A stretch of DNA of 64,000 bases from Erythrobacter sp047872805. Lineage in GTDB: Bacteria; Pseudomonadota; Alphaproteobacteria; Sphingomonadales; Sphingomonadaceae. Of this stretch, positions 41,944 through 50,990 are shown one piece after another. The notes under the pieces are model-generated. The model was given only the letters and a program-made list of their open reading frames with translations, ran no database searches and was not told where the DNA came from. How positions within the stretch are numbered: the stretch's first letter is position 1; the number at the start of each line of letters is the position of its first letter. The stretch spans positions 434,001-498,000 of the forward strand of contig NZ_JBLQUK010000001.1 of assembly GCF_047872805.1 (NCBI RefSeq). Direction: 5' to 3'. Made by a program: the position numbers and the translations under genes.

Positions 41944-42687
41944 ATGGCAGGCCATTCCAAATTCAAGAATATCATGCACCGCAAGGGTGCGCAGGACAAG
42001 AAACGCTCCAACCTGTTTTCAAAGCTCAGCCGTGAAATCACGGTCGCTGCAAAGATGGGCACGCCCGACCCGGATATGAACCCTCGTCTGCGGCTGGCGG
42101 TCAACACCGCCAAGGCGCAGTCCATGCCCAAAGACAATATTCAGCGGGCGATCGACAAGGCGAGCGCTGGCGACGGCGACAATTACGAACAGGTCCGTTA
42201 CGAAGGCTATGGCCCCGGCGGCAGCGCGATCATTGTCGAAACTTTGACCGACAACCGCAACCGCACCGCCACCGCCGTGCGCACCGCGTTCAGCAAACAT
42301 GGCGGCAATCTGGGCACCGAAGGATCCGTGCAGCACGGGTTCGAGCGGCTGGGATTGATCGAATATCCGGCCAGCGCCGGGGACGAGGAAAAGGTGCTTG
42401 AGGCCGCGATGGAGGCGGGGGCCGATGACATCGAAAGCTCCGAAGATGGCCATGCGATCTGGACTGCCCCTGATGATTTGCATCAGGTCGCCAGCGATCT
42501 GGAAAAGGCGCTGGGCGAAGCGCCAAGCGTCAAACTCGCCTGGAAACCCAACATCACGGTCGCCATGGACGAACAGGGCGCGTCAACCTTGCTCAAGCTG
42601 ATCGATGTGCTCGACGATGATGACGACGTGCAGACCGTTTGGGGTAATTACGAAATCAGCGATGAATTGATGGAAAAACTGGCCTGA
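41944..42687 (+). CDS. YebC/PmpR family protein
   Basis: 247 aa, full length. It starts MAGHSKFKNIMHRKGAQDKK and contains YEGYGPGGSAIIVETLTDNR and a C-terminal DDDDVQTVWGNYEIS segment. The family acts as a DNA-binding regulator or, as shown for YebC2-type members, as a translation factor relieving poly-proline stalls. It is the first gene of a coupled run ending in ruvC. Confidence 0.95.
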   Translation: MAGHSKFKNIMHRKGAQDKKRSNLFSKLSREITVAAKMGTPDPDMNPRLRLAVNTAKAQSMPKDNIQRAIDKASAGDGDNYEQVRYEGYGPGGSAIIVETLTDNRNRTATAVRTAFSKHGGNLGTEGSVQHGFERLGLIEYPASAGDEEKVLEAAMEAGADDIESSEDGHAIWTAPDDLHQVASDLEKALGEAPSVKLAWKPNITVAMDEQGASTLLKLIDVLDDDDDVQTVWGNYEISDELMEKLA

Positions 42688-43037
42688 TGTGGGCTTTCGT
42701 TGCGAAAGCGCTGCTGGCTGGCGTTATGATCGCGGCGATTGCAGAGGTTGGGCGACGGTTGCCGACTACAGCGGCGCTCATTGCGTCCTTGCCTCTAGTT
42801 TCGATTCTCGGGATGGTTTTCCTTTGGTATTCACGTCCTGACGCGGAGAATATGGCGCAGAACGCTCAGGCGACCTTCTGGTTCGTATTGCCGAGCCTGC
42901 CGATGTTACTGCTGATCCCCGTGATGCTGCGCTCGGGTGCCGGGTTTTGGGTGGCACTTGTGGCTGGCTTTGTGCATAACGTGCTGCTGTATCTTGCGAT
43001 GGTCTGGTTCGGGCCGCGCATAGGCCTGCGACTGTGA
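42687..43037 (+). CDS. DUF3147-type membrane protein
   Basis: 116 aa with four membrane helices. The start MWAFVAKALLAGVMIAAIAE and GRRLPTTAALIASLPLVSIL match small DUF3147 proteins. The ATG shares one base with the yebC stop (TGATG). Function unknown. Confidence 0.75.
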   Translation: MWAFVAKALLAGVMIAAIAEVGRRLPTTAALIASLPLVSILGMVFLWYSRPDAENMAQNAQATFWFVLPSLPMLLLIPVMLRSGAGFWVALVAGFVHNVLLYLAMVWFGPRIGLRL

Positions 43038-43126
43038 CGCTGCGAGATTTGCTTTTTGTGATTGTCCTGCTGTCAGCGTTTGCTCTTGCAATCGCTTGGC
43101 GCGTCGGCTGGCGGATCGGGCTGTAG
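43034..43126 (+). CDS. 30-aa membrane peptide coupled to ruvC
   Basis: A GTG start overlaps the DUF3147 stop (GTGA), and the stop at 43124-43126 is one base before the ruvC GTG at 43128. The product starts MTLRDLLFVIVLLSAFALAI and ends WRVGWRIGL, one membrane helix with a basic tail. The perfect tiling suggests it is translated. It may only serve translational coupling. Confidence 0.5.
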   Translation: MTLRDLLFVIVLLSAFALAIAWRVGWRIGL

Positions 43127-43127
43127 C

Positions 43128-43622
43128 GTGAGCGTGATCATCTTGGGCCTTGATCCTTCACTTACTTGCACCGGCTGGGGTGTGATTAGGTTGGAGGGAT
43201 CGCGGCTGTCGCATATTGCCAACGGCCAGATTTCAACCAGCACCAAGGCGCCGATGGCGGACCGGCTGGCGCGGCTTCACGCTGGGATCGCAGAGGTCAT
43301 TGCGCAGCAACGGCCCGACCGCGCCGCATGCGAAGAAGTGTTTGTGAACGATAATCCGCAATCTACGCTCAAACTGGCGCAGTCGCGCGGCGCGGTGTTG
43401 GCGGCGTGCGGCGCGGCCGGGCTGAGGGTTAACGAACACGCCGCGCGGCTGGTGAAGAAAGCAGTGGTCGGCACCGGCGGCGCCGACAAAATGCAGGTCG
43501 CTGCGATGGTGAAAGTGCTGCTGCCCGGCGTCACGATTGCCGGCTCTGACGCCGCTGATGCGCTCGCGGCGGCGATTGCGGATGCCCATCTCGCTCCGAG
43601 AGCGGGGTGCAAGGTGGAATAA
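43128..43622 (+). CDS. ruvC: Crossover junction endodeoxyribonuclease RuvC
   Basis: 164 aa from a GTG at 43128 (MSVIILGLDPSLTCTGWGVI). The catalytic acids are D8 in GLDPS, the Glu in CEEVFVN, and the late Asp cluster in GSDAADALAAAI. RuvC cuts Holliday junctions. The usual ruvAB partners are not adjacent; a convergent TetR gene follows. Confidence 0.95.
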   Translation: MSVIILGLDPSLTCTGWGVIRLEGSRLSHIANGQISTSTKAPMADRLARLHAGIAEVIAQQRPDRAACEEVFVNDNPQSTLKLAQSRGAVLAACGAAGLRVNEHAARLVKKAVVGTGGADKMQVAAMVKVLLPGVTIAGSDAADALAAAIADAHLAPRAGCKVE

Positions 43623-43625
43623 CTC

Positions 43626-44240
43626 CTAGAGGCTTACGGTTGCGTTTGGCAAAACTAGGCCGATTGTCCGTTCGATCCATGCATCGTCACTGGATTCAGC
43701 CATCACGATCAAACGAACGTATAGCGCGCCGGCAATGGCCGCGAACAAAGTGTCAGTGTCGCAATCCTCAGGTAGTTCGCCACGATCAATTGCCCGTGCG
43801 AAGATCGGCGCAACGTCCTTGCGCCGACGTTCCCATAACAATTTGGCCTGCGAGGCAAACTCGGGCTCGGTCCTGCCCATAAGACTCGCCGCGATCGCAG
43901 CCCGACCGGTCGAGCTTTCGATAAACGCACCGATCTGGCGCAGCATTGCTGCAAGATCGCCGCGAAGGCTATCGGTATCCCCGATCTGGATCCGGTCCGC
44001 CGCTGTTGCTGCCAATGCGTCGCCGACGAGAAATATCGGTTCGGGCCAACGACGATAGAGCGTGGCGCGCCCGACGCCTGCCTGCTCGGCCACACGCTGA
44101 AATGTCACGGCCGCAATGCCGCCCACCTCCAGCAGTGCTATCGTGGCGGCAAAAATCCGTTCGGTGACATCCGAGGTTCTACCGCCCGGCCGTTTGATTG
44201 CCGCTTTGCGCAGCGGCGCTGTCGGCATCCCGCTTGACAC
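43626..44240 (-). CDS. TetR-family regulator (next to broken monooxygenase)
   Basis: 204 aa. The DNA-binding helices are AATIALLEVGGIAAVTFQRV then AEQAGVGRATLYRRWPEP. The C-terminal domain is the TetR_C_16-like type. It is divergent from the FAD monooxygenase at 44346 and probably controls it. TAATGGGGCATAT at 44251-44263, close to its own start, resembles the left half of the regulon box found further on. Confidence 0.9.
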   Translation of the reverse strand: MSSGMPTAPLRKAAIKRPGGRTSDVTERIFAATIALLEVGGIAAVTFQRVAEQAGVGRATLYRRWPEPIFLVGDALAATAADRIQIGDTDSLRGDLAAMLRQIGAFIESSTGRAAIAASLMGRTEPEFASQAKLLWERRRKDVAPIFARAIDRGELPEDCDTDTLFAAIAGALYVRLIVMAESSDDAWIERTIGLVLPNATVSL

Positions 44241-44345
44241 GGCATCTCCTTAATGGGGCATATGTATTGGTAATAGTGAGTCGTCAAAGGATGGCAAGCG
44301 CGGGCCCGACCACCAAAGGGTCCGACCAGAAACGGGGATGCCAAT

Positions 44346-46007
44346 ATGAATGTGGCAAGAGTCATAATCGTCGGAGGCGGCCCGGTCGGGCTGGGTGCAG
44401 CGCTGGAACTCAGCCGCTTCGGCGTGCCGAGCGTACTGATCGAGAAGCGTGCCAGCACCTCATGGCACCCCAAGACCCGCAATTTCAACACCCGGACAAT
44501 GGAGATCGCGCGCGGCTGGGGCATTGCCACCTACTAGCGGCTGCGCAGTATCGACTGCCCGCCAGGCTGGAAAAGCCCGATCCGGTTCCTTGAAAGCGCC
44601 TGCGGAGAGCAATTCGGCCAGATTGAATCGCTCGGTTTCAAAGGGCCGGGGCGCGACGTCAGCCCTGCCGAACCGACCATGACTTCGCAAGACAGGATCG
44701 AGGAGATCATGCTTGAGGCGCTGCGTGCCCGTGGTCTGGTTGACCTGCGCTTTTCTACTGAGGCTGTGCGATTAATTCGCGGCGGTGAGGACGGCGATTT
44801 CGATGTCGCTCCTGAGGTTCGCAATGACCTCACTGGTGAAAAAGAAATCATTTTCGGATGCGCAATGGTTGCCGCGGACGGGGCGGCGAGCCCGATGCGC
44901 GATGCGCTCGGCCTCAAGCTTGAAGGGCAGCGCGCGGTCAAGCAGTTGGTGAACTGCTACTTCTGGGCCGACATCGAGCGTCATATTGAGGGCCGCAAGG
45001 GCGTGCTGCTGTTCGTGCATAACGACCAGGCGACCGGGGCGTTGCAGCCGCTCGACGCGAAGGGCAGGTGGCTGTCTCAGATAAACGTCGAGCCCGAACA
45101 ATTCTCGCTCGAATACTTCACAAAGGAGCGCGCGGCTGAGTGGGTCCGCGCGGCCGCCGGCGTGCTTGATCTTGATGTGGAGGTGATGTCGGTAGGATTG
45201 TGGGAACTGAACGCCACGACTGTGGACCATTTCACCAAGGGCCGCGCCCTTGTGTGCGGCGATGCGGCGCACCAGTTTCCGCCAACTGGCGGGCTGGGCG
45301 TCAACACCGGCCTGCAAGGGATGCACGATGCGATGTGTAAATTGGCGCTCTTTGCGCAGGGCAAGGCAGGCTGGGATCTGATAAAAACCTATAACGACGA
45401 ACGGCGACCGGTGTCCAAGGCGATCGTGATGCAGTCCTATATTAACTCCTCTAACGTGAAGCGCATCAATGTCGCATCGGCGACCGGCGGTGACAGCGGA
45501 CTTTCGACCGAAAAGATCGAGTCGAAATCGCGCCGTTACGGGAATCACCTCGGGGTTGAATTCGGGAGCTGGTATTGCTCCGCCGCGGTCATGCTGGACG
45601 GGACCACGCCCGACCATGCGGACGATCCCTACTCGGACTATGTCCCGGCGGCGGCGCCCGGCTGCCGCGCGCCGCATGTGTGGCTGGGTCAGCCGGAAGA
45701 CCAGCTTTCGACACTGGACCTGTGCGGGCCCAGCTTCACAATTCTGGTTGGCCCTGGCGGCAAGGATTGGGAAGCCGAGGTCGATGCCGCGCGCCGGGAT
45801 TTCGGTCTTCCCATCGCCTGCTACCGCGTCGGTAGCGCCCGATTGCATGATAATGGCGCATTCCTCGCCGCCTATGCGGTCGAAGCCGATGGCGCAGTGC
45901 TGGTAAGGCCCGATGCGCATATCGCTTGGCGCGCGCAGTCTTTTGCAGATGCTGACACTACGCTGGCCGCAGCACTTGAGCAGATATTGCACCGGGATCC
46001 GGCCTAG
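44346..46007 (+). pseudogene. FAD-dependent aromatic-type monooxygenase interrupted by one amber codon
   Basis: One open frame of 554 codons apart from a TAG at 44535-44537 (codon 64). The first part starts MNVARVIIVGGGPVGLGAAL (FAD-binding GxGxxG). Past the stop the protein continues in frame as RLRSIDCPPGWKSPIRF. Later motifs are intact: a second FAD motif GRALVCGDAAHQFPPTGGLG and VNTGLQGMHDA. This is the PheA/TfdB-like flavoprotein hydroxylase family. No frameshift or deletion is seen. Either the gene was lost recently, the base is a sequencing error, or the TAG is suppressed. A re-start at the ATG 44679 would lack the FAD site. Confidence 0.85.
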
Positions 46008-46291
46008 TGAGCAGCCCCTTCACGGTCGCAGCGATCGGCTGTTCTGGCCATGTTACGCAGCCCTTTATAGAGGGATTTGTCGATCTCGGCGTCACGCTGC
46101 GTATCCTTGCGCGCCGATCCGAAGAAGTGCGCAAAAAATACCCCCACGCCGAGATCATCGGTGGCAGCATGATGGATGCAGGCGGTGTCGAGCGTGTGGC
46201 CAAGGGCGTGGATGCGGTGTTCCTCGTGACGCCAATGCGAAGCGCGCCAATCCACCCCATCGACGCGCTTCGGCTTGGCCAGCCTACTTAA
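46007..46291 (+). pseudogene. N-terminal fragment of an NmrA-like NAD(P)-binding protein
   Basis: 94 aa from a GTG that overlaps the monooxygenase stop. It has the Rossmann start (FTVAAIGCSGHVTQPFIEGF) and GVDAVFLVTPMRSAPIHP, then ends where homologs (~290 aa) continue. The break coincides with the 3' end of the convergent EF-hand gene at 46284. It looks like a deletion remnant; GCSGHV replaces the usual GxTGxxG. Confidence 0.7.
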
Positions 46292-46556
46292 AGTGCGCGG
46301 CCAGCTGGGCCTCGAGCTGCGCCAACGTCACGTAACCGTCTCTGTCGGTATCGATGCGGCTGAAATTCGAAGCAAGACGAGTCATTCCTCCATCTCTGGC
46401 TTCCTGCTGGGTCAGCTTGCCATCCTGATTCTTGTCGGATGCTCTGAACTTGGTACGCAGCTCGGTCAGCCGATCCTGATAGGCATCGGCGTGGGCCGCT
46501 GGGGCAAGGGTCATTGCGACTGCAGAAAGCACTACCAATTTGACAAGGGTCTTCAT
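46284..46556 (-). CDS. Exported EF-hand calcium-binding protein
   Basis: 90 aa from the ATG at 46556 with GAAGGAG upstream; the longer frame to 46745 is not supported. A signal peptide (MKTLVKLVVLSAVAMTLAPA, cleaved after AHA) is followed by two EF-hands: DKNQDGKLTQQE and DTDRDGYVTLAQ. Periplasmic calcium binding is likely. A regulon box lies at 46652-46666. Confidence 0.88.
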   Translation of the reverse strand: MKTLVKLVVLSAVAMTLAPAAHADAYQDRLTELRTKFRASDKNQDGKLTQQEARDGGMTRLASNFSRIDTDRDGYVTLAQLEAQLAAHFK

Positions 46557-46651
46557 ATGGAATTCTCCTTCGGGGTCATGGACATAGGGTTGGGACGGTC
46601 GAGCAAACAGGTTGACAAGACGCTCACCAAGTTGCGCCTTTTGAAGCAATA

Positions 46652-46666
46652 TAATGCATAACATTA
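46652..46666. promoter_or_regulatory. Regulon box 1: TAATGCATAACATTA
   Basis: A 15-bp imperfect palindrome (TAATG-N5-CATTA), 96 bp upstream of the EF-hand gene. It is one of eight copies between 46.6 and 63.2 kb with consensus TAATK-N5-YATTA. Probably an operator for the TetR encoded at 48781-49395. Confidence 0.65.
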
Positions 46667-46748
46667 ACGTAGGCCATACACGCGAACAAGTGCTTGTCAG
46701 GGCAGCGTCGGAACCTGCCGTAGTCGGGCGGACACCGTCGCGCATCCG

Positions 46749-48596
46749 TCACTTGCTGAAGATCAACCCGGCAAAGTCACCCGAACGGCGCCAGGCATCG
46801 ATGTGCCGGAAGAAGCCCCCGGCGCCGCCGGGGTGACCTTGCGAGCGGCGGAACTTCTCGTTCCAACCCTGCCCTTCATTGTTCCAGAAACCGGGCGTGC
46901 ATTCGGCCGAGGTGATCATCGAGGGCGGCGCTGTCAGGATCAGCTTGACCCATTCCGACACGGCCTCTTGTGTGGGCTCGATCTCAGCATAGCCATGTCG
47001 CTCGGCATGGGCGACCACTTGCGCGATGGTGGCGGCATGATCGACGATGTTGTGCGGGATGTTGGAGACCATGTTGGCCCCCTGGTTCATCTGCACCGCA
47101 AATGCGTTGGGAAAGCCGTGCATGTGGAGGCCGTGGAGGGTCTGCAAACCTTCGGCCCAATATTCGGACAGCATCTGCCCGCCGCGCCCCTTGAGATCGA
47201 AGCCGGTCTTGAGCTGGAAATTGGCCCCATATTCGAATCCCGAAGCATAGACGATGCAGTCGACTTCGTAGTGTTTGCCGCCGACCTTCAGACCGGTTTC
47301 GGTGATCTGTTCAACACCCTTGCCGTCGGTGTCGACCAGGATGGTGTTGGCTGCGTTGTAGGCGGCAAGGTATTCGTCGCTGAAGCAGGGGCGCTTGCAC
47401 AGCTGCGAATACCACGGCTTCAAGTGCTCAGCGGTGTGCGGATCTTGTACCACGGTTTCCACCCGGGCGCGGATCTGCTCCATCTTCTCGATATCTGCGT
47501 CCTCGAACGCTGCCCGCACCCGCGCGGTGCTTTGCTGGCCGGGCGCGGCCCCAAACACCTTGCGCAGCCGAGCGAGGAGCCGGGCCAGCCACAGCGGCGT
47601 GCCGCCCAGCGCCTTTTCTCGGATGCGGCGCGAGATTTCGGTCCAGCCGTCATTGATCAGATCCTCGGTCGGCAGGCCGCCGCCCATGTTTTCGAGGAAA
47701 TTGTCCATCCAGCGCTGCTGCCAACCAGACCTTGCGATGCTTTCGAACCACTGCGGATCGATCGGATGATTGTTACGAGTATCAACCGAGGACGGCGTGC
47801 GCTGGAACACGAAGAGCTGGCCCGCGGTCCTTGCGAGCTGCGGGATGCATTGCACCCCCGTGGCCCCGGTGCCGATCACCGCGACCCGTTTGTCGGACAG
47901 CTTGTCCATCGGCGCGCCCTTCGCGTCCCCGCCAGTGTATTCGTAATCCCATCGGCTGGTGTGGAACGACTTGCCCTTGAAGGTGTCGATCCCCGGAATG
48001 CCCGGCAGCTTGGCCACGTGCAGCGGGCCGGTGCCGATGGCGACATATTTTGCGGTAAAATTGTCGCCGCGGTTGGTGGTGATCCGCCAAACCCGCGCGG
48101 CCTCCTGCCATTCGATGCTCGACACCTCAGTGTGGAACAGGGCCTTGTCATAGAGTCCGTAATGCTCGGCGATCCGTTCGCAATGGGCGAGGATTTCGGG
48201 GCCGCGGACGTACTTCTCGCTTGGGCGATAGCCGGTCTCTTCGAGCAGCGGCAGATAGATCATCGCCGCCGTATCACAGCGCGCGCCGGGATAGCGGTTC
48301 CAGTACCAGGTGCCGCCGACCCCGCCGGCCTTGTCGATCAGGCGAAAGCTGTCGATCCCGGCCTCCTTGAGCCGCGCGCCGACCACGAGGCCCGACATGC
48401 CCGCCCCGACAAAGGCAAAGGTGGTGTGATCGGCCACCGGCTCGCGCTCGGTATAGGGTGTGTAGGGATCGGCTGCGAGCGCGGCGAACTTGCCCGAGAG
48501 TCGCTGATATTGGTCATTGCCTTCGGGTCGCAGCCGTTTCGCCCGCTCAGCGGCGTATTTCGCCTTGATATCAGCCTGGTCGAGCGCCGTCGTCAT
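46749..48596 (-). CDS. Flavin-containing monooxygenase of the Baeyer-Villiger type
   Basis: 615 aa from the ATG at 48596 (MTTALDQADIKAKYAAERAK). The FAD site is FVGAGMSGL (64-69). The BVMO fingerprint is FKGKSFHTSRWD (206-217), close to the FxGxxxHxxxW[P/D] rule. The NADPH site is VAVIGTGATGVQ (239-249). The length and the C-terminal NMVSNIPHNIV region fit cyclohexanone/steroid-type BVMOs, which insert oxygen beside a ketone. Stand-alone unit with a regulon box at 48720. Confidence 0.92.
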   Translation of the reverse strand: MTTALDQADIKAKYAAERAKRLRPEGNDQYQRLSGKFAALAADPYTPYTEREPVADHTTFAFVGAGMSGLVVGARLKEAGIDSFRLIDKAGGVGGTWYWNRYPGARCDTAAMIYLPLLEETGYRPSEKYVRGPEILAHCERIAEHYGLYDKALFHTEVSSIEWQEAARVWRITTNRGDNFTAKYVAIGTGPLHVAKLPGIPGIDTFKGKSFHTSRWDYEYTGGDAKGAPMDKLSDKRVAVIGTGATGVQCIPQLARTAGQLFVFQRTPSSVDTRNNHPIDPQWFESIARSGWQQRWMDNFLENMGGGLPTEDLINDGWTEISRRIREKALGGTPLWLARLLARLRKVFGAAPGQQSTARVRAAFEDADIEKMEQIRARVETVVQDPHTAEHLKPWYSQLCKRPCFSDEYLAAYNAANTILVDTDGKGVEQITETGLKVGGKHYEVDCIVYASGFEYGANFQLKTGFDLKGRGGQMLSEYWAEGLQTLHGLHMHGFPNAFAVQMNQGANMVSNIPHNIVDHAATIAQVVAHAERHGYAEIEPTQEAVSEWVKLILTAPPSMITSAECTPGFWNNEGQGWNEKFRRSQGHPGGAGGFFRHIDAWRRSGDFAGLIFSK

Positions 48597-48719
48597 CTTG
48601 TTTGCCCTTACCTGAGTTGGCCCCCGCTTCGGGTGTCTCGCCGTCACAAACGGGGTGCAGTCGCCATCCGGACGCACCAAAGCGCCGCCGCAGCGCTGAT
48701 GCTGCGACGCTCAGAGACT

Positions 48720-48734
48720 TAATGCATCACATTA
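48720..48734. promoter_or_regulatory. Regulon box 2: TAATGCATCACATTA
   Basis: Located 124 bp upstream of the monooxygenase start (48596) and 47 bp from the stop of the convergent-side TetR gene. The 15-mer is identical to the one at 52066-52080. Confidence 0.7.
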
Positions 48735-48780
48735 GAAAGTCAAGCGAGCGGGGTAATCGCCTTGGCCAATGCCACGATGC

Positions 48781-49395
48781 CTATGCCCCGAGATAGGCGG
48801 CAATGCAGGTGGCCGCGTCCTTCACTGCGTCTTCAATCGGCGGCGCGGTTCCGGCCTCGACCTTCCCGGCATAATCGGCCGCTTGAACCAGCGAGATCAT
48901 GAAGCTGTGGCGCATCCGCGAGACGAGTTTGTCGGGCGGCACATGCGGCAGGCAGGAAACCAGCTCTCCGCGCAGCCACAACAGGCTTTCCAGGCCCGCC
49001 TCGACCGTCGATTGCGACAGGTCAAAACGCGGGTCGGTGCCGAATTGCAGCGCAAAGCTGACATACATCCGGCCGCTCTCTTCAAGGCATGCTTCCATGA
49101 AGGGGCCGATTGCCGCTTCGATAAGCGCCACCACGCGGGCGTTCGGATCGCTTTCGTCGACCCTCTGAAGCCGGACAGCCCGCTCCGCCTCGATCGCACG
49201 ATATTTCTGCGTGAAGACTTCCCTGATCAGGCCTTCGATGCTGCCGAAATGGTAATGCACCGCGCTGGGATTGCGGGCGCCAGCATCGGTCGTGATCATC
49301 TTTACTGAGACCGAGCCAATGCCCCTTTCGGCAATCAGCCGCTCGGCCGATCGCAGCAATTCGGCCTTGGTGTCCTGACGACTTGATACTTCCAT
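48781..49395 (-). CDS. TetR-family regulator, candidate master regulator of the sulfatase/monooxygenase regulon
   Basis: 204 aa from the ATG at 49395 (MEVSSRQDTKAELLRSAERL). The DNA-binding helices are LIAERGIGSVSVKMITTDAG then ARNPSAVHYHFGSIEGLIRE. The C-terminal ligand domain is distinct from the TetR at 43626. Box 3 lies 13 bp upstream of its start, in the divergent promoter with the MFS gene, so it probably represses itself. Its central place among the eight boxes makes it the best candidate to bind them. Confidence 0.92.
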   Translation of the reverse strand: MEVSSRQDTKAELLRSAERLIAERGIGSVSVKMITTDAGARNPSAVHYHFGSIEGLIREVFTQKYRAIEAERAVRLQRVDESDPNARVVALIEAAIGPFMEACLEESGRMYVSFALQFGTDPRFDLSQSTVEAGLESLLWLRGELVSCLPHVPPDKLVSRMRHSFMISLVQAADYAGKVEAGTAPPIEDAVKDAATCIAAYLGA

Positions 49396-49407
49396 AACAC
49401 CCGCTAA

Positions 49408-49422
49408 TAATGCCAAGCATTA
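49408..49422. promoter_or_regulatory. Regulon box 3: TAATGCCAAGCATTA
   Basis: The most symmetric copy (TAATGC/GCATTA, 6-bp perfect arms, 3-nt centre). It lies between the divergent TetR (start 49395) and MFS (start 49520) genes, as expected for an autoregulated TetR operator. Confidence 0.75.
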
Positions 49423-49519
49423 GAATGGCAATGCCGTGTCTTATCATTGCTCCCAAGGAGATAGCAAGCGGAGGGCAAGCAATAAGGCAAAGGCATGGAG
49501 CGTCCTGGGGAGAGCGCCT

Positions 49520-50980
49520 GTGAATGAAGCTGATCACGGCGCTGTTGCCGCAAAGCCTGTGGCAGGCACGCCTCCGCTGGGGCGCTGGACGAAGCTGGCG
49601 TTTGGTTTCGGCGCAGTCGCCCCGGGCGTGACGACGGGCGGTTTCGAATTTTTTCTGCTCATCTATTACAGCCAGGTGGTTGGGCTTGATGCCCGGCTGG
49701 TTGGGCTGGCAATCCTGATCGCGCTGGTCTGCGATGCGATCAGCGATCCCATCGTCGGCTATTGGTCGGATAATTTCCGTTCGCGCTGGGGCCGCCGCCA
49801 TCCGATGATGTATGCCTCGGCGCTTCCCGTGGCCTTGGGTTTCTTCCTGCTGTGGTCACCGCCCGAAGGGGCAAGCCAGACAGCGCTGTTCTGGTATCTG
49901 CTGGTGCTGGCCGTCACAGTGCGGACTGCGATCACGTTTTACCGCACCCCTTCGGCTGCGCTGACACCCGACCTTACCCCTGATTACGGTGAGCGCACCA
50001 AGCTACTCAGCCTGCGCTATTTCCTCGGATGGACGGGGGGCAATGCCATTGCGGTGTGGATGTTCTTCATCCTGTTCCCGCGTTCGGCGACCGAGACGAT
50101 TGCCGATGGCCGCTTCAATCCGGACGCATACATCACCTATGGCATTGTCGCGGCGGTGGTTATCCTGCTGTCGATCCTGATTGGATCGGTCGGAACGCAC
50201 TCGCGCATCCCCTACCTCACCCCCGCACCGCCAAAGCGCCGCTTCACGCTCAGGCTGATTTTCGGAGAATTGTTCGAGACACTGGCGAACCGCTCCTTTC
50301 TGGCGCTGTTCGCAGGAGCCATGCTGTTCGGCATCGCGGCGGGGTTGAGTTCGGGCATGTCGCTTTATTTCTTCACCTATTTCTGGGGCTTCAGCGAAAT
50401 CGAGACCGGCATGCTGTTCCTCGGAACCTTCGTCGCTGCGTTGATCGGTTTTGTGCTGGCCCCGATTGTCTCACGGCGCATGGGCAAGAAGCGCGGGGCG
50501 ATCATTGTGGGGCTCGTCGCCTTCCTCGGCGCGCCTCTGCCGATTGTGTTGCGACTCGTCGGCCTGCTGCCGCCCAATGACGATCCCTTCGTGTTCTGGT
50601 TCGTTCTGGTGGCGCAGATTATCGATGTCGGCCTCATCATCTGTTTCCAGATCCTGTTCGCTGCGATGCTGGCCGACCTTGTCGAGGACAGCGAGATCCG
50701 GACCGGGCGGCGCTCCGAAGGCGTGTTCAACGCCGCCGAGACCTTCGTCGACAAATCGGTGCGGGGGATCGGTGTCATGGCGGCAAGCGCGGTGCTGACG
50801 CTGGCCGTGCTGCCGACCGGGGCCGGGGTGGAAGAGGTCAGCGCCGACACTCTATGGTGGATGGGCGCCTTTTATGTGCCGCTGGTATTGGCGCTGTGGC
50901 TGACGATGATTGTATTAATTGCGCAATATCAGATTGATGAGGCCACCCACGAGTCGAACCTGCGCCAACTGGGCCGCTGA
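49520..50980 (+). CDS. MFS transporter of the GPH (MFS_2) type
   Basis: 486 aa from a GTG at 49520 with GGGGAG upstream. Twelve membrane helices are evident. DAISDPIVGYWSDNFRSRWG RRHPMM is the GPH/MelB-type loop motif, and EGVFNAAETFVDKSVRGIGV lies in the second half. GPH carriers are cation-linked symporters for glycosides and related compounds. It probably imports the product released by the exported sulfatases. Confidence 0.9.
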   Translation: MNEADHGAVAAKPVAGTPPLGRWTKLAFGFGAVAPGVTTGGFEFFLLIYYSQVVGLDARLVGLAILIALVCDAISDPIVGYWSDNFRSRWGRRHPMMYASALPVALGFFLLWSPPEGASQTALFWYLLVLAVTVRTAITFYRTPSAALTPDLTPDYGERTKLLSLRYFLGWTGGNAIAVWMFFILFPRSATETIADGRFNPDAYITYGIVAAVVILLSILIGSVGTHSRIPYLTPAPPKRRFTLRLIFGELFETLANRSFLALFAGAMLFGIAAGLSSGMSLYFFTYFWGFSEIETGMLFLGTFVAALIGFVLAPIVSRRMGKKRGAIIVGLVAFLGAPLPIVLRLVGLLPPNDDPFVFWFVLVAQIIDVGLIICFQILFAAMLADLVEDSEIRTGRRSEGVFNAAETFVDKSVRGIGVMAASAVLTLAVLPTGAGVEEVSADTLWWMGAFYVPLVLALWLTMIVLIAQYQIDEATHESNLRQLGR

Positions 50981-50990
50981 CGCGCGCCGC

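Noticed and set aside
44251..44275. A ninth copy of the TAATK-N5-YATTA box before the TetR at 43626-44240
   Set aside because: The left half (TAATGGGGCATAT) matches box 7 but the right half is TATGT rather than YATTA. It may be this TetR's own operator instead.
46803..48722. A 639-codon frame antisense to the flavin monooxygenase
   Set aside because: It is the shadow of a clear Baeyer-Villiger-type gene with intact motifs on the minus strand, and its product has no recognisable features.
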